A stretch of 64,000 nt of DNA. Origin: Amoebidium appalachense (taxonomy: Eukaryota > Ichthyosporea). Positions within the stretch are counted from its first letter, which is position 1, and each line of letters starts with the position of its first letter. The translations under genes and the position numbers were made by a program. The notes under the pieces are model-generated. The model saw only the letters and a program-made list of their open reading frames with translations. It was not told the DNA's origin and did not search any database. The stretch is taken from positions 8,370,001-8,434,000 of the forward strand of contig CAVNZM010000013.1 of NCBI GenBank assembly GCA_963693365.1, read 5' to 3'. Of this stretch, positions 1 through 22,917 are shown piece by piece.

Positions 1-1416
1 ATCTTTATCCATATATGGGCAAAACGATGCGCGCTAATCCAATCGAATGCAGAGTCAGTGACGTCACAGGCTCGACCTGGTGCGTCCGCGGCCGGGGCTG
101 CCCCGGCCCGGGCAGCCGGGCTGTCCCGTCGGTGGTCTACAAAGACTCTCCCTCTCTGACATACTTTGCTGCTGGGGGGTGCACCTGTTGCTGTGCACCA
201 TTCTCCCTCCTTGTCTGCAAGCGGGGGTCGATGTGTCTTATCAGAAAATCGATATACGCACCATGGCAAGGCATGCGTATTTCTAGCAAGAGTGAACGAG
301 TGGCTGCAGAGGCTTGTGCTTCTCACAAAGAGTTTGCTGGTTTGAGTCAGATGTACGTCTAACCAGTCACAACAGAGGTCATTGGGTTACCATACACTGC
401 AAGTACGCGTGCAACCATGACAAATAGAAGACTGCGTGCTGTGCTCTGTGTATGTTACAAAGTTTTTGTACGTGCGTGTACACGTACCTGTGTGCAGGTG
501 TGAGAGTGCAGCAGGCGTGCATGTGCAGGATTGTCCGTGTGCGTGAGGCTTTCTGTGTGTCCGTGTCTTTTTTCATATGGAATTTCTCATTTATTCGCCT
601 GTACCCCTGATTGTTTTTGTGCTTGCATTGCCACGGTGTAGGATCTGATTGCCCTGCAGCGTGCGCGTTTAGAAGTGCCCCGAGCCCTACCGCCGTTTCA
701 AAGAAATCAGTCTGGCTGTACGTCCATAATAGTACTAAAGAAACCAGAAATGTGTAATAATAAGTTCGAATGTTGTGTTGACCGTAACAGCTGCTAACAA
801 CTGCTAGCAGGGATCCGGAAGCCGCGAGGCCTTGGAGGCCCGGGTCAAGCCACTTTTGCAACCATGGGTCGCCAACAGAACTGGGACCAACCACGGCACA
901 TCCCAGCCAAGGCATTGATACATACATACGTGAGAAAACGTGGTCATGGCACCACCCGCAACGACTTGTGTGTACTGCAAGCCTGCAACCCAATCGACTC
1001 TGCCGTGGGGCCGGGGGTTGTTATACACTGTGATAACCACACAGGCGCTGCCGTTGTACAACAAGGGATTGCGCAAACCCGCTCGATTTCTGACGTCACG
1101 TGTGTTCCTTTGCCAACCGTTCGCCTGCCCGTGAGTCATGATCACGCACAGGTTGTGGGCGCATGCAGTAGGCTACTTAGCAATTTTGACATGACAAACA
1201 GCTGCACGGAGACAACACTGCCATGAAATATTGTTTCGTTAGTTGTCACTCCACTCCGAGGCCTCCTCTTGTGCCTTGCTTTTGTTTTTTTTCACGAGTT
1301 GCTTACCACGAACACCACGTCTCGCTATCCCACCGACCTCCTTACCACCTACCCGCCTGTTCCTTACCCAATCACACACCCGAGTCCCCGCCTCCGTTCA
1401 AGGACATCAAATCACC
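1..1416. other. Upstream region with no supported gene
   Basis: I find no convincing gene here. The open frames over 15-362 and on both strands of 379-1226 overlap one another, show no recognisable domain and lack supporting splice structure. Two palindromic CRE-like octamers (TGACGTCA) occur at 59-66 and 1091-1098; the second runs straight into an E-box (CACGTG) and lies about 320 bases before the first credible start codon at 1417. The last part, about 1230-1410, is rich in pyrimidines and may be a 5' leader. Confidence 0.5.
1091..1102. promoter_or_regulatory. CRE-like palindrome fused to an E-box
   Basis: TGACGTCACGTG combines the palindromic CREB/ATF site with a CACGTG E-box. It lies 315-326 bases upstream of the ATG at 1417. 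A second TGACGTCA lies at a comparable place upstream of the paralogous gene on the other strand (7804-7811). That it regulates either gene is inference. Confidence 0.35.
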
Positions 1417-2445
1417 ATGTCAGTTTCGTATTCCCGCCCCACCCTCCCACCCATTCGATTTCTGAAAGGGCACACACAAGCAGACACACACACTGGCGGT
1501 AGCCTGGACTCTCTCCTGTGGCCCGTCATTCACGAACTACACGACGCACCTGCAGACACGTGCCCTGTTGCTTACGCCTGGTTGGAGTGGTGCGAGCCTA
1601 CAGTGCCAGACGACGGCCTTCGAAGAACCTTGTTTCCCCGTGTTAGCCTGCACCATCCTGATGGCTCCTTTGAAAAGTGGGACGGGCCGAGCCATTTTGC
1701 AACTAAAGTGTTAAAGGACGCTGGGAAGAAGTGGAAGTCCTCGCTGAAGGTGGTGCCGACAAGTACAGGGGCTGACGGGCAGGTGGTCTATCAGCTTCCG
1801 CGAAAAGGTGCGAGCAGAAAGGAGCTGCAGGACTATGTGGGCAAACTGCCGCGTGTGGTGGAACAGGCAGAGAGGCTGGGCTTTGACGTCGGCACGTTCA
1901 AGGCGGGGCCTGAGGGAGAGAAGACTACAAAGGAGAAGGAGGCAAAGAAACGAAAAAGCGAGAGCTCTGTTGTGGACGGGGAGAAGAGGATAAAGTTGCG
2001 GGTGAGGCAGAGGTATGGGGAGGGGCGAAAGGAATCGGAAGCATCGACAGATGATGAGTGGAACAGGTCAGAGGACAATCCAGCGGGCTCTAGAAAGTTC
2101 GGGGCGAGCAAGGGGAAGAAGGCTGAATTAAGCAGTGAAAGTCGAATTGTGCAAAAGGAAGGGGGGGAGGGAGAGCTCGGGTCGCTGGTGGAAGTATTTT
2201 TGGGGAAACTGAAGGAGGCGGGGGAGTTGGCAGCACAGTTGCTTGAACGTGAGGCAGGGCTGAGAGAAAAGTGCGAGGAAGAGATGAGAAAGAACGAGAT
2301 ACTGCTGGAGAGGGTGAGGGAGGAGAGGATGCAGAGGGAGGTACTGGCCAGGGAGGTGAGGGAGGAGAAGGAGAGGTCGGAGGGTTTGAGGCTGGAAAAC
2401 GAGCAATTGAAAGAGAAGGTTAGACTGGCTAATGGTGTGCCTTAG
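1417..2445 (+). CDS. Nuclear-type protein with conserved N-terminal domain and C-terminal coiled coil (paralogue 1)
   Basis: This single-exon frame encodes 342 residues from an ATG in good context (CACCATGT). The same frame is open further upstream, but only non-ATG codons precede this start. Residues about 50-155 form a compact domain with WL at 56-57, KWDGPSHF at 87-94 and GKKWKSSLKV at 103-112. A basic stretch (KKRK, about 177-180) suggests nuclear import. An acidic linker follows, and residues about 255-338 are a charged coiled coil. The same arrangement, including the W-x-x-P-x-x-F and WK-x-x-x-KV spacing, recurs in the gene at 5424-7618. The W..P..F then WK pattern recalls SAND DNA-binding domains (KDWK), and GMEB proteins also join SAND to a coiled coil, but this link is tentative. 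No catalytic motif is seen. The function is unknown. Confidence 0.75.
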   Translation: MSVSYSRPTLPPIRFLKGHTQADTHTGGSLDSLLWPVIHELHDAPADTCPVAYAWLEWCEPTVPDDGLRRTLFPRVSLHHPDGSFEKWDGPSHFATKVLKDAGKKWKSSLKVVPTSTGADGQVVYQLPRKGASRKELQDYVGKLPRVVEQAERLGFDVGTFKAGPEGEKTTKEKEAKKRKSESSVVDGEKRIKLRVRQRYGEGRKESEASTDDEWNRSEDNPAGSRKFGASKGKKAELSSESRIVQKEGGEGELGSLVEVFLGKLKEAGELAAQLLEREAGLREKCEEEMRKNEILLERVREERMQREVLAREVREEKERSEGLRLENEQLKEKVRLANGVP

Positions 2446-3412
2446 TAATGTTATCGTTAAACGCCATGGTGGATGTAGTCCAAGACCTGCTTGTGGTGTA
2501 TGATTGCTTTATGGGAAACTGGGGTACATACACTTTGGTGAGGCAACACGTTGGTTTATTGGTAGTTTCGGTCTCTTGTGAAGTCTTGTATGGCATACCG
2601 GCCTTGGCAATGCCCACACTTCAACGAGAGGAGAACAGGGTTGCCACGAATGAAATGAACCCTTATATTATCGATTGCTGCAGTTGAGCCTCCGTCATTG
2701 CCTTGTGCATGTACGCAGAGATTGATATTTGTTGTTCGAAGATAAATGGGTCCCAAATGTACATGTCTATCTATTACTGAAGTGTTAGATACCTATAGAC
2801 TGACTATGATTACAGTATATAAGGGGTATGTTCAAGTTTTGCGTCGGCAAGTACGTGTCGACAATTCGAAACACAAGTAATTCGTATTCGGTAACCGGTT
2901 GTCTTGAGTGAAATGCTCATTTGTATTGAACTGGGTGCTGGTGGTGGTGGTGTGTGTGGGGCCGGGAGGAGGGGGGGATGATTTTCTTGCGATTGAGAGC
3001 ACCGACATCGACGTATGGGGAACGAGGTTTGAGGATCTTAATCGGTTGTCTGTGCACATGTATGTAGGCGCCAGCTGTGTACACACACATAATGCAAATA
3101 TATAGGCACTTGGGTGGTCACAGTGGTGGTGGTGTGGTTTTTTTTTTTTTTGGTGGTGGGGGGGGGGGGGGGGGGGGGGGGGGGAGGCGGGGGGACATAT
3201 GAGGAGCACAAATCGAAATCGTCAGAGACTGGTCACCCAACAATGAGGTCGGTCGAATCTCAAATTCACAGTGGACACCCCCCTCTCCCCCCCTTCCCCC
3301 CACCCACCCACCCACCCACAAAAAAAAAAAAAAAAAAAAAAAAAAGCCTAGGAAATAACTCAAGTTTTATTTTATTTTATTCTATTTTTTATTTTTATTT
3401 TTATTTTTATTT

Positions 3413-3451
<39 letters not shown>

Positions 3452-4441
3452 TAACCTGCAATCTGCACAAACGCAGATCCCCACTGACACATACACACAA
3501 GAGATCTATAGAGAGAGAGGGCTCAGCTGCAGGAACCTATCCCCACAACATACACACACAGAGAGAGAGAGAGAGATAGCATGAGAGGGCTCGGCTTCAG
3601 GAACCTTTTCATTGTCACGTACCTGAGTACGTACAGCACACTGCTACATGTACACAAACTTTGTCAAAACCCATTCTGCGGGCCAAAAGTGGAGCCACTT
3701 GAAACTCGTTCCATTTTGCGCCCATCGATCAGGCAGATTTCGCTAGAAGGCAAAAGAATTCGCTTTTCGAATTCACTATGATTTTTTACTTTAATTTCAA
3801 ATTTTTAAACCGGGATATTCTAACTTGCACGTGTTGCTGACAAGAAAACCGCTCTATAGCGCCATAAACGCTTACGACAACCATAATGTCAGCTCGAGAG
3901 AATCACGGTTATCTCCGTATGCCTAAAAAAGGAGATTGCACCATACGACAGACCTTCAGAGCGGCATGCGCACGTGGCGCCGCTGGTGGTTTAATTGAGT
4001 TTTGTGAAGCGGCAAAATGCGCTTACCGGAGCCTCGGTAGAATTTAGCTCTCCGCTTCAGGTCGAAGGCCTAGGTGGCCCCTGGGTTAAGGCCTGGAGGT
4101 GGTGATAGTGTATATAAAGGCGAGGGCCGGGGAGGAGGGGGGGGGGGGGGGGGGGGAGGAATATAACTACACCATGGGAGACTTCAGTTTTCAACACACA
4201 GCTGTATAATGCAACTTGTGGTCGAAGGCCGTCGCCCGTATATAGGTACGAGGCACCACGCAGGTATTTCTTGTGAAAAATGTCGCTGACATCGTCCAGG
4301 ATATCATGATGTGCCAATCTCGAAACCAATTGAATTCTTCGCAAAATGCATATGCATACGAAGAATTCTTCGCAAAATGCATAGTATTACGAGACATATG
4401 TATATATAACCGTAGCTAAGTAGCTATGTATGTACAGGAGA

Positions 4442-4471
4442 CCTTTCAGTACTAGTATTAGTACTGAAAGG
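4442..4471. repeat. Perfect 13-bp inverted repeat with 4-base loop
   Basis: CCTTTCAGTACTA is followed by GTAT and then its exact reverse complement. The stem is perfect over 13 base pairs. It lies in intergenic DNA with no gene close enough to assign a role. Confidence 0.8.
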
Positions 4472-4532
4472 CGATATGCGACAAGAAAACATGCGTCTAT
4501 ACCAGTAGTACTAGTTCCGACTGACACATTCT

Positions 4533-4579
<47 letters not shown>

Positions 4580-5095
4580 TTGGGATGGTGTGCTATGTTT
4601 AACTGCTTTCTACCAAACTTTAATCTAGGTTGAAGAGAAAGCTTAAATTCGCCATTCGTTGGTCACACCCCCCCCCCCCCCCCCCCTCCCCTCCCCCTGC
4701 CGCCCGCCCTTCGCGTCTCAGCCTCCCTCCCCAAAATTCCTAAAAAGAAAAAAAAAAGAAGAAACTTTAAGAAAGAAAGAAAAAGAATAATACGGAAAAT
4801 AGCATGATTTTTATGGGGAACACTCCCCCCCCCCCCCCCCCCCTCCCCCCCCCCCACACACACACACACCTCCCCCCTCCCCCCCCCCCCCCCCCCCCCC
4901 CCCCCAAAAAAAAAGGTAGAAAACTAAATGACGAATGGAATGCTTCATTGATGCTGAAACTTTCGACAACCTTCATAATCCCAACTTGCAGATACCCGTA
5001 CTGGCAGACCACACCACATTTCATGCTCACAAAAAGACCACGAATTCAAGTGAAAGGAAACCAAAAACATTCATTGCTCATAATGTAAGTCCCCT

Positions 5096-5097
<2 letters not shown>

Positions 5098-5188
<91 letters not shown>
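5098..5188. repeat. (TG)n microsatellite
   Basis: About 45 uninterrupted TG dinucleotides, followed by a degenerate TG/CG-rich stretch to about 5310. It lies downstream of the minus-strand paralogue. Confidence 0.95.
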
Positions 5189-5189
<1 letters not shown>

Positions 5190-5423
5190 CACTGTGTGCG
5201 TGTGTATGTGTGTGTGGCCACGTGCACGTACGTGTGTGTGTGCTCGCGCGCATAAGCGCACTCGTGCAGGCGTGCGCATGTGTCCTTGCGCGTGTGATGT
5301 GTGTGTGTGCATGTGTCTGTTGGGGTATATGCGTGGATGCGAAACCCAAGGAATGTCTGCTTGTTGTACGCAGACACAGTTGGAAATCTGACCGTACGTT
5401 CACTCACATTCGAAACACAGCGA

Positions 5424-7618
5424 CTAACCGTCATCTGCCAGTGATTCCATAATCGAACCCAAACGATACCACTCTCCCATCTTTTCAACCCTTTGCTCCA
5501 GTTTTGCGTTTTTCTCAGCCAAATTCCGGTTTTTGACCTCCAGTTCCTCCTTTTCCGTCTTCAGTTGCTCCAGCTCTGCCTTCAATTGCTCCCTCTCCCT
5601 CACTCCTCGCTCTTGCAGTTCTATCAACTCCCTTTGCCTCTGCTCCCATGCCTGTTTTCCCGCCCTCAATCCTTCATTCTCCCCCCTTAGCAACGCATTC
5701 TGTCCGTCTCTCTCCTTCAACTCTCCCTCCACCCCCTCCTTTTCCTGTGCCACCAATATCAGCTGCTCCCTCATTTCCTGGAATATCAGCTGCTCCCTCA
5801 TTTCCTGGTGCCCCGCCTTCCTCAGTGCCAGCTCCTCTTTCGTTTTTTTCCATTCCCTGTCCGTATAATCCGCAAAATCCATAATCCGATTCAACTGCAT
5901 TTTCTGTGCGCGCCAATACGATACCTCCCCGGTCCCGTCCGTGTGTGCCGGTTCACCAAACTCCCCCCCCTCCATTCTCTCCCTCTGCCAGCCTTCCCAT
6001 GCCTCCCTGTCATGAAGCATCCCCCCCACCATCACTTCCTGCTGCCCCTCGTACATTTCATACCCGAACCCCTCCTTGTTTTCATAATTCACATTTCCCC
6101 CCGTGTCCATTTGTACCCCCTCTCCCTCCTTTACTTCTCTCTTCCTCCTCTGTATATTCAAACCGTGCCCCTCCAAAGTATCCACCTCACTCTCGTCACC
6201 CTCGTTATTGTCCTCCCATTCGCCCACTTCCACCCCCTCTGCCCCCACCGCCCCTTCCGCATCCACCTGTTGCATCCTATCCTCGTTTAAGTCCGTCTTC
6301 GCTTCTGTAAGTCCGTTTATGTTCCCCTCTTTTTCGTTGTCTGTTCTGATAATAGTATTGGGCGGCCAGTTTGTGGCCTGGATTTCATGCTCTCCCTCGC
6401 TCTTCCATTCGTTTCTGTTTCCCTGGTTTTCGTTCTCTCTTCCACTAGCAGGATGGGGGGCGGTTTTGTGGCTTCGTTTTCGTGATTTTCTTCAAACTTG
6501 TGTCCGTTTCTGTTCCCCGCATTTTCGTTCTCTGTTTTGCTGGTGGGTTTGGGGTGCGTGTTTGCGACCTCGTTTTCGTGTTTTTCCTCGATCATGTTCC
6601 CCTGGTTTCCGTGTTTTTCCTCGGTCATGGTAACCTCGTTTTCGTAATTTTCCTCGCTCATGTTCCACTCGTTTTCGTCGTCTGTTCTACTAGTGATATT
6701 GGGGTGCGTGTTTGTGGCCTCGTTTTCATTGTTTTCCTCGCTCTTGAGTCTTTTCCTTGCTTGTGTCTCGTCTGCCCCGTCCTTTGACTTGTCCAAATTC
6801 TTCCGTTTCCTCCTTGTTGGCAGTTGTACGGGTGTTGGTTCCACACCAGTCAGTTTGGACCACCGCCGACCCCTGCGTTGTTGTGGGTGGACCTCCACCG
6901 CAGTCCCCGCCTGTGCTTGTGTGCTTCCCCCCTGTGTCTGTTGAGCGGTGAAACCAGGGAAGCCAGTTGGAGCAATAACCAGGTGCCCGAGTCTGAAAGT
7001 AGGCACGGGTGCAGAGTGACAGGCAGGTGCTGTGGGGGGTTGGGTCGTGGAGGTGGGCTCTGTGTGCTTCGCAGGGGCTGGCTTCCGTGCCCTCCTCTTT
7101 AGTTGGATGTTGAACGCCTTGATGACATCAAAGAGGGGCTGGGGCAGCTCCACCCCCGAAGCCAGCACGTGTGTAGTGATGAGGCCACCCTCCCCGTCCA
7201 CGCCAAACCCCTGCACCTTCGTCTTGGGCTTCCAGGCCCCCTCGGATCCAAGGTTCTCCAAAAACTCGCCCGGGTGCACCCACTCTACCGCCCCCTCTCC
7301 CGTGTGTTTCGACATGGTAATCTCGTACTCTGGTGTCGAGTCGGTGTTTGATTCCGCCCTGTCTTCGTCTGTGTGTGGCGTCAGTCTCAGCCACCCCCAC
7401 ACCGTGTGTCTGTGTCCGCGTGCAGTGAACTCTAAGGTAGCGGCAAATAGGCCCAAGTGGGGTAGCACCTCGACGTGTGGTCTGTCCTTGCGAGGGATGG
7501 ACGAGAGGGGGGGCAGAGTGTCTTCGGTGTACGTGTGCCCATCGTGGGCACTTGCGTTTGGCGTGTTCTCACCGTCCCCCGGGGGTTGTTTAAGCGAGTC
7601 TGCCTTCTTCCGAGTCAT
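5424..7618 (-). pseudogene. Paralogue 2: conserved N-terminal domain plus coiled coil, broken by one frameshift
   Basis: Read on the minus strand, an ATG at 7618 opens a frame that stops at 6317. A second frame from about 6457 to 5424 continues the same protein. The acidic Asn/Glu repeats carry on across the shift, so both frames belong to one reading unit of about 731 residues if one base is restored in the six-G run at 6455-6460. Residues about 70-180 match paralogue 1: WGWL (74-77), VEWVHPGEF (111-119) and AWKPKTKV (128-135). Two basic clusters (RRKRK, RKRLK) suggest nuclear import. The last about 150 residues are coiled coil and include a tandem 27-base duplication encoding EMREQLI twice. 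The break may be a sequencing error, a real mutation or a programmed shift. The type is given as pseudogene only because the frame is broken; the gene may be active. The SAND-like reading is tentative. Confidence 0.7.
5753..5813 (-). repeat. 27-base tandem duplication within coiled-coil coding sequence
   Basis: The block AATATCAGCTGCTCCCTCAT plus seven more bases occurs twice head to tail. It adds nine residues (QEMREQLIF) in frame to the predicted coiled coil of the minus-strand paralogue. Confidence 0.85.
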
Positions 7619-8222
7619 GTCTGCGGTTAAGAAGTCATTCAAAAAAGTGTGGGCGCTTGAAAAGGTGGGTCTAGTGAAAAACGAGGGAAGACTATGCCGT
7701 GGCCATGGTGATGCATTGCATGACTACACCTGTCAACATAACTTTGTGAAAGGCAATTAAAGGGGGAAATTTGCTGCCAGTAGCGCAGACTTGGGGCCTA
7801 AGATGACGTCAGAGTGTTCCTCGATTATATATTGTGTGCCGATCTAATGGAGGAAAAGAAATGAAGGTATCATAGTGGGTTGATCATGAATCCACTTGGT
7901 GTGTACTATACACAACTGCTTTGATTGCATACAAAAAATTCGAAAAACGGAATATATAACTTTCTATTTTAATAATTTTCTTTTTCCTTTTCCACTGCGC
8001 TATTTTACGTTCTAGGCCATTATATCCTAGCAAGCTACATATGGGCAATGCAGAACCACCTCGACCTCGTGTTTATCGTGAAAATGATGGTTCACATCAA
8101 ATTACTAACTCCTCTTCTAAGGGTTCACTGCCGTAGACTACACACTCACAATACACGGCCAGTCTACGAGACTACACCAATATAGCCTGCTGTGTTTTTG
8201 CCCACTGAGAGGGAACTGAAAA
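7619..8222. promoter_or_regulatory. Divergent intergenic spacer (paralogue 2 / LSM5)
   Basis: The 604 bases separate start codons that point away from each other (7618 minus and 8223 plus), so the spacer must hold both promoters. It is nearly free of microsatellites, unlike the introns. A TGACGTCA palindrome is at 7804-7811, 186 bases upstream of the minus-strand ATG. The part about 7920-8000 is AT-rich. I see no clear TATA box at a usable distance from either gene. Confidence 0.45.
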
Positions 8223-12198
<3,976 letters not shown>

Positions 12199-12299
12199 AG
12201 TCGTGAACATTTGCAGTGTGTATATGGTTTTCAATGATTATTATTGTTATTGTTGTTGGTGGTGGTGTTGGTGGTGTTGGTGTTTTTGTTATTGTACGC

Positions 12300-12348
<49 letters not shown>

Positions 12349-12389
12349 CGTGTGTGCGTGCGTGTGTGTGTGCGTGCGTGCGTGCGTGC

Positions 12390-12450
<61 letters not shown>

Positions 12451-12754
12451 TTGGGTGGGGGTGGGGGTGTTCTGTTTTTTTTTGTTTATTTTTTTCTATT
12501 TTTTTTTTTGTGTGTGTGTGTGGGGGGGGGGGGGGGGGGAGGGGGGGGGGGGAGGGGGGGGGGGGGAGGGGAGGGGGGGGGGGGCTGAACGTATGGGGAG
12601 GGAAAGGGGTCAGGGCAAGCGAGTGATGTGGTATTTATGTGTCAGTGTGTGTTGGTTTGGCTGGCAGGGTGTGAGCCTGTGGCTGTGTAGGTTCTGGTCA
12701 CTGGAAGATGGGTGCAGAGCCCTGGGCTGGTGGGTGTCCTCGGGCAAAAGGGAT

Positions 12755-12795
<41 letters not shown>

Positions 12796-12830
12796 TTTTT
12801 GTTTTTGTTTTTTTTTGTTTTTGTTTTTTT

Positions 12831-12863
<33 letters not shown>

Positions 12864-13536
12864 CATAACCGTCAAGTCCGTGGAATCTCCTTAACCACAT
12901 CCCAGGGGCCCAATCAAACAGTAGCCTTGTTTGGCGCAAGACCTCTTGGCCAATGAGATCTCTTCGAAGAGTGGATCGTCTGGTGGCTTAATTAAGGCAT
13001 CAACAGGGTGGACGGTTCCATGCCGACTGCAAAACTACAAGATGACATTTGGCCAATCAAATCGGGAGGGGGGGGTAGGGGGGGGGGGGGGTAGGGGGGT
13101 AGATGAGTTGCCACACGGTGCGTTGGCATAGATTGGCATGACATGATATTTGTAGAGCTGGTGTTTGATTGGATCGTTAAGACTAAGGCTAGCCTTTTTT
13201 GGTTCGGGGATTGTCGAAAAATCGCAAGCTCTGTGGGATATCCGTGAATGGTGATCTGCTGATTGCTGCTGATTGGCTTCGTTTTTTTGCCCGTCATTTT
13301 TCGTCGTTTGCACAACGTGAAATGCAATATTCCTCATTAGAGCTGCTTGTTTTTGAGAACCTATTGGGGAAAGTGGAAGCACAGGGACGGCTATGTTACA
13401 GGACCGTTTATGTACGCAAGCATGTTTGAGAACCAACATAAAGCTCATACACGCACTTGTGTGCTTCCCAAGTACATGTTTTTTCTTGAAACTCGGTCAA
13501 CTGCTGTGATGCGTTCCCTGACAAACTGTGTGTGTG

Positions 13537-13597
<61 letters not shown>

Positions 13598-13771
13598 CTG
13601 TGCGTGTGCGTGTGTGTGTCTTCGCAAAATAACAGGACGTGACATGTGTGTTATGATGTTATTATCATGAATTATATGCCTCTGCCTCACACTGTGCGCT
13701 GGGTTCAGCTTGGCCAAGTACCGGTTCTGTGCCACCACAATGCTAATGCCATGCACGAAGACAATGTGCAC

Positions 13772-13819
<48 letters not shown>

Positions 13820-14220
13820 GAAAAAAAAAAAAAAAAAAAAAAGTTTGGAGAATATACATCGTCTTTATTCTTATTCTTCGGATCGTCTTATGCCGGACAC
13901 CTTATGTCGTGTTGGAAATATATACAAAGGCAATTGCAGTTATAAGAAATCAGTAGGTTTGCCAGTTGAAATTTAAGGTGGTGTCCATTTCACATATATA
14001 TGCATACACTTTCGTACCAGTATCATTATTACACTGTCTATACAACTAAATTCGATAGGTTTACCATGTAAGCAAATGTGCACATTAGGATATTCAATCT
14101 ATTAGGTTTACAAGAAGATAATCGCGTTCAAAACAAATTTCGTAAGTGTATCATAAGTAATCACATTTCTGCAGGAGTATGGCTCCTGTTCCGTATATAT
14201 ATCTCGTTGGAAATATCTAA
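12199..14220. other. Convergent intergenic region
   Basis: It lies between the 3' ends of LSM5 and the minus-strand type II membrane gene. It holds (GT)n at 12302-12449 and 12757-12788, a G-rich block at 12519-12580, a G run at 12833-12861, (GT)n at 13527-13620 and a C run at 13777-13817 followed by A-rich sequence. A TTTATT at 13864-13869 would read AATAAA on the minus strand, about 355 bases past the stop of the gene at 14221, and is a possible poly(A) signal. Several CCAAT motifs occur at 12905-13280. I see no gene. Confidence 0.55.
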
Positions 14221-21771
<7,551 letters not shown>

Positions 21772-22917
21772 ATGCTTTCTTTTAGACTGGAGAGCATAAC
21801 TTTAAGGCTCAGCACGCGCTTCATCCTCCCTCTTCTGTTACTCGTTTCTGCTGTATCTTTCCTTATATGGTCACCGTCCTTATTTAGCTACACATCCACG
21901 TCGTCCCTGTTGCTTCGGTTCGACCAAAAACCTTCGTCCTATCAGTTTTCTTCCTACCCGCCTGGCATCTCGAGTCTGGCCGAGGAGATACGAAGGGCAA
22001 CGGCAGAACATGAGAAACTTTTCTTACCGACCACCCTACCCAGCGGTTATAGTGGGCTGGAGGGAGACTGTGACGTCAGTAATGCCCAAAGAAGCAAACC
22101 ACTGTTTGCAGTTGGGGTGTTGAGTTCTGGGGCACCCCAGGCACGGTTCCGTCGAGATGCCTTCAGAATGTTCTGGAACAGGTGGCCGGAGACGGAAAGA
22201 GAAAGGGTGGTGTTGCGGTTCTTTCTTGCTCTCAGAGACTCGCAGGCGGAAATGGAGCTGTTGGAGGAGGAGGCGAGTGAGTACGGGGACATCATAGTCG
22301 TGGGCCATAGGGATGACTACAACAACATTACAATGAAGTCTATCGCAGTCTATGCATGGGGTGGGGACTTTTGTGGGGCCGATTACGTAGTAAAGACCGA
22401 TGACGATACCTTCATCCACCTTCCGAAAATCCGACAAAATCTAACCATGTATCCCCCTTTTAATATCTATGCCGGGAGGTATATCACCGCATACAAACCC
22501 ATCCGCAAAAGGCCGAACAGCAAGTGGATGATGACGCGTGACGAATATCCATTCGACAAAAACGCAGGTTATATTGTCGGGGGACTTGTTGCAATGTCCA
22601 ATAATTTGGCGCGACGAGTGGGGTCCATACGGAAAATTCCAAATTACAACTGGCATGTGTGGGAGGACGTTGCTACGGGTGATGCCGTTGCCCCCATGCA
22701 GCCAAACATAGTGCAGCTGCCAGTGAGTTTTGGCCGCCTGCGGCTATGCAAAGACGAGGCATATGCACATTTTGACGTCACACCGGAAATTTTGGACAAA
22801 CTACAGGATAACGCGCTAACGGGCAAGCCCCTGTGCGAAGATGTAAGACCTCCGCTAGATGAAACGGTGGCGACCGGGGCTGTCGTTGTTGAAAAAGGGG
22901 ATGTAGTGCCATCTTAG
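21772..22917 (+). CDS. Beta-1,3-galactosyltransferase-like enzyme (GT31), intronless
   Basis: The frame encodes 381 residues from an ATG. Residues 16-36 are a hydrophobic signal anchor after a short basic N-terminus, which is type II Golgi topology. GT31 hallmarks follow: the RRDAFRMFW region (127-135), the metal-binding acidic motif KTDDDTF (208-214), a YP-x(6)-GYIVGG block (about 259-271) and EDVATGD (298-304). Such enzymes transfer galactose, GlcNAc or GalNAc from the UDP-sugar in beta-1,3 linkage to glycan acceptors in the Golgi. The exact donor and acceptor cannot be read from sequence. The length is normal for the family. The absence of introns, when neighbouring genes have several, could reflect an old retrocopy, although many GT31 genes in animals are also intronless in their coding part. 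Confidence 0.94.
   Translation: MLSFRLESITLRLSTRFILPLLLLVSAVSFLIWSPSLFSYTSTSSLLLRFDQKPSSYQFSSYPPGISSLAEEIRRATAEHEKLFLPTTLPSGYSGLEGDCDVSNAQRSKPLFAVGVLSSGAPQARFRRDAFRMFWNRWPETERERVVLRFFLALRDSQAEMELLEEEASEYGDIIVVGHRDDYNNITMKSIAVYAWGGDFCGADYVVKTDDDTFIHLPKIRQNLTMYPPFNIYAGRYITAYKPIRKRPNSKWMMTRDEYPFDKNAGYIVGGLVAMSNNLARRVGSIRKIPNYNWHVWEDVATGDAVAPMQPNIVQLPVSFGRLRLCKDEAYAHFDVTPEILDKLQDNALTGKPLCEDVRPPLDETVATGAVVVEKGDVVPS

Larger units (their letters stand above)
2446..5423. other. Intergenic, low-complexity DNA
   Basis: No gene is supported between the two paralogues. The stretch holds G runs (3158-3184, 3423-3451, 4537-4578), C runs (4669-4686, 4824-4905), an A run (3320-3344) and a (TG)n tract (5098-5188). 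There is a perfect hairpin at 4442-4471 and a direct repeat of 21 bases at 4333-4353 and 4365-4385. TATA-like sequences (TATATAAGG near 2815 and TATATAAAGG at 4111-4120) are present but no coding start follows either one. Confidence 0.6.

Noticed and set aside
379-1226. Overlapping open frames on both strands upstream of the first paralogue
   Set aside because: They lack any domain, overlap one another in opposite strands and lack neighbours to splice to.
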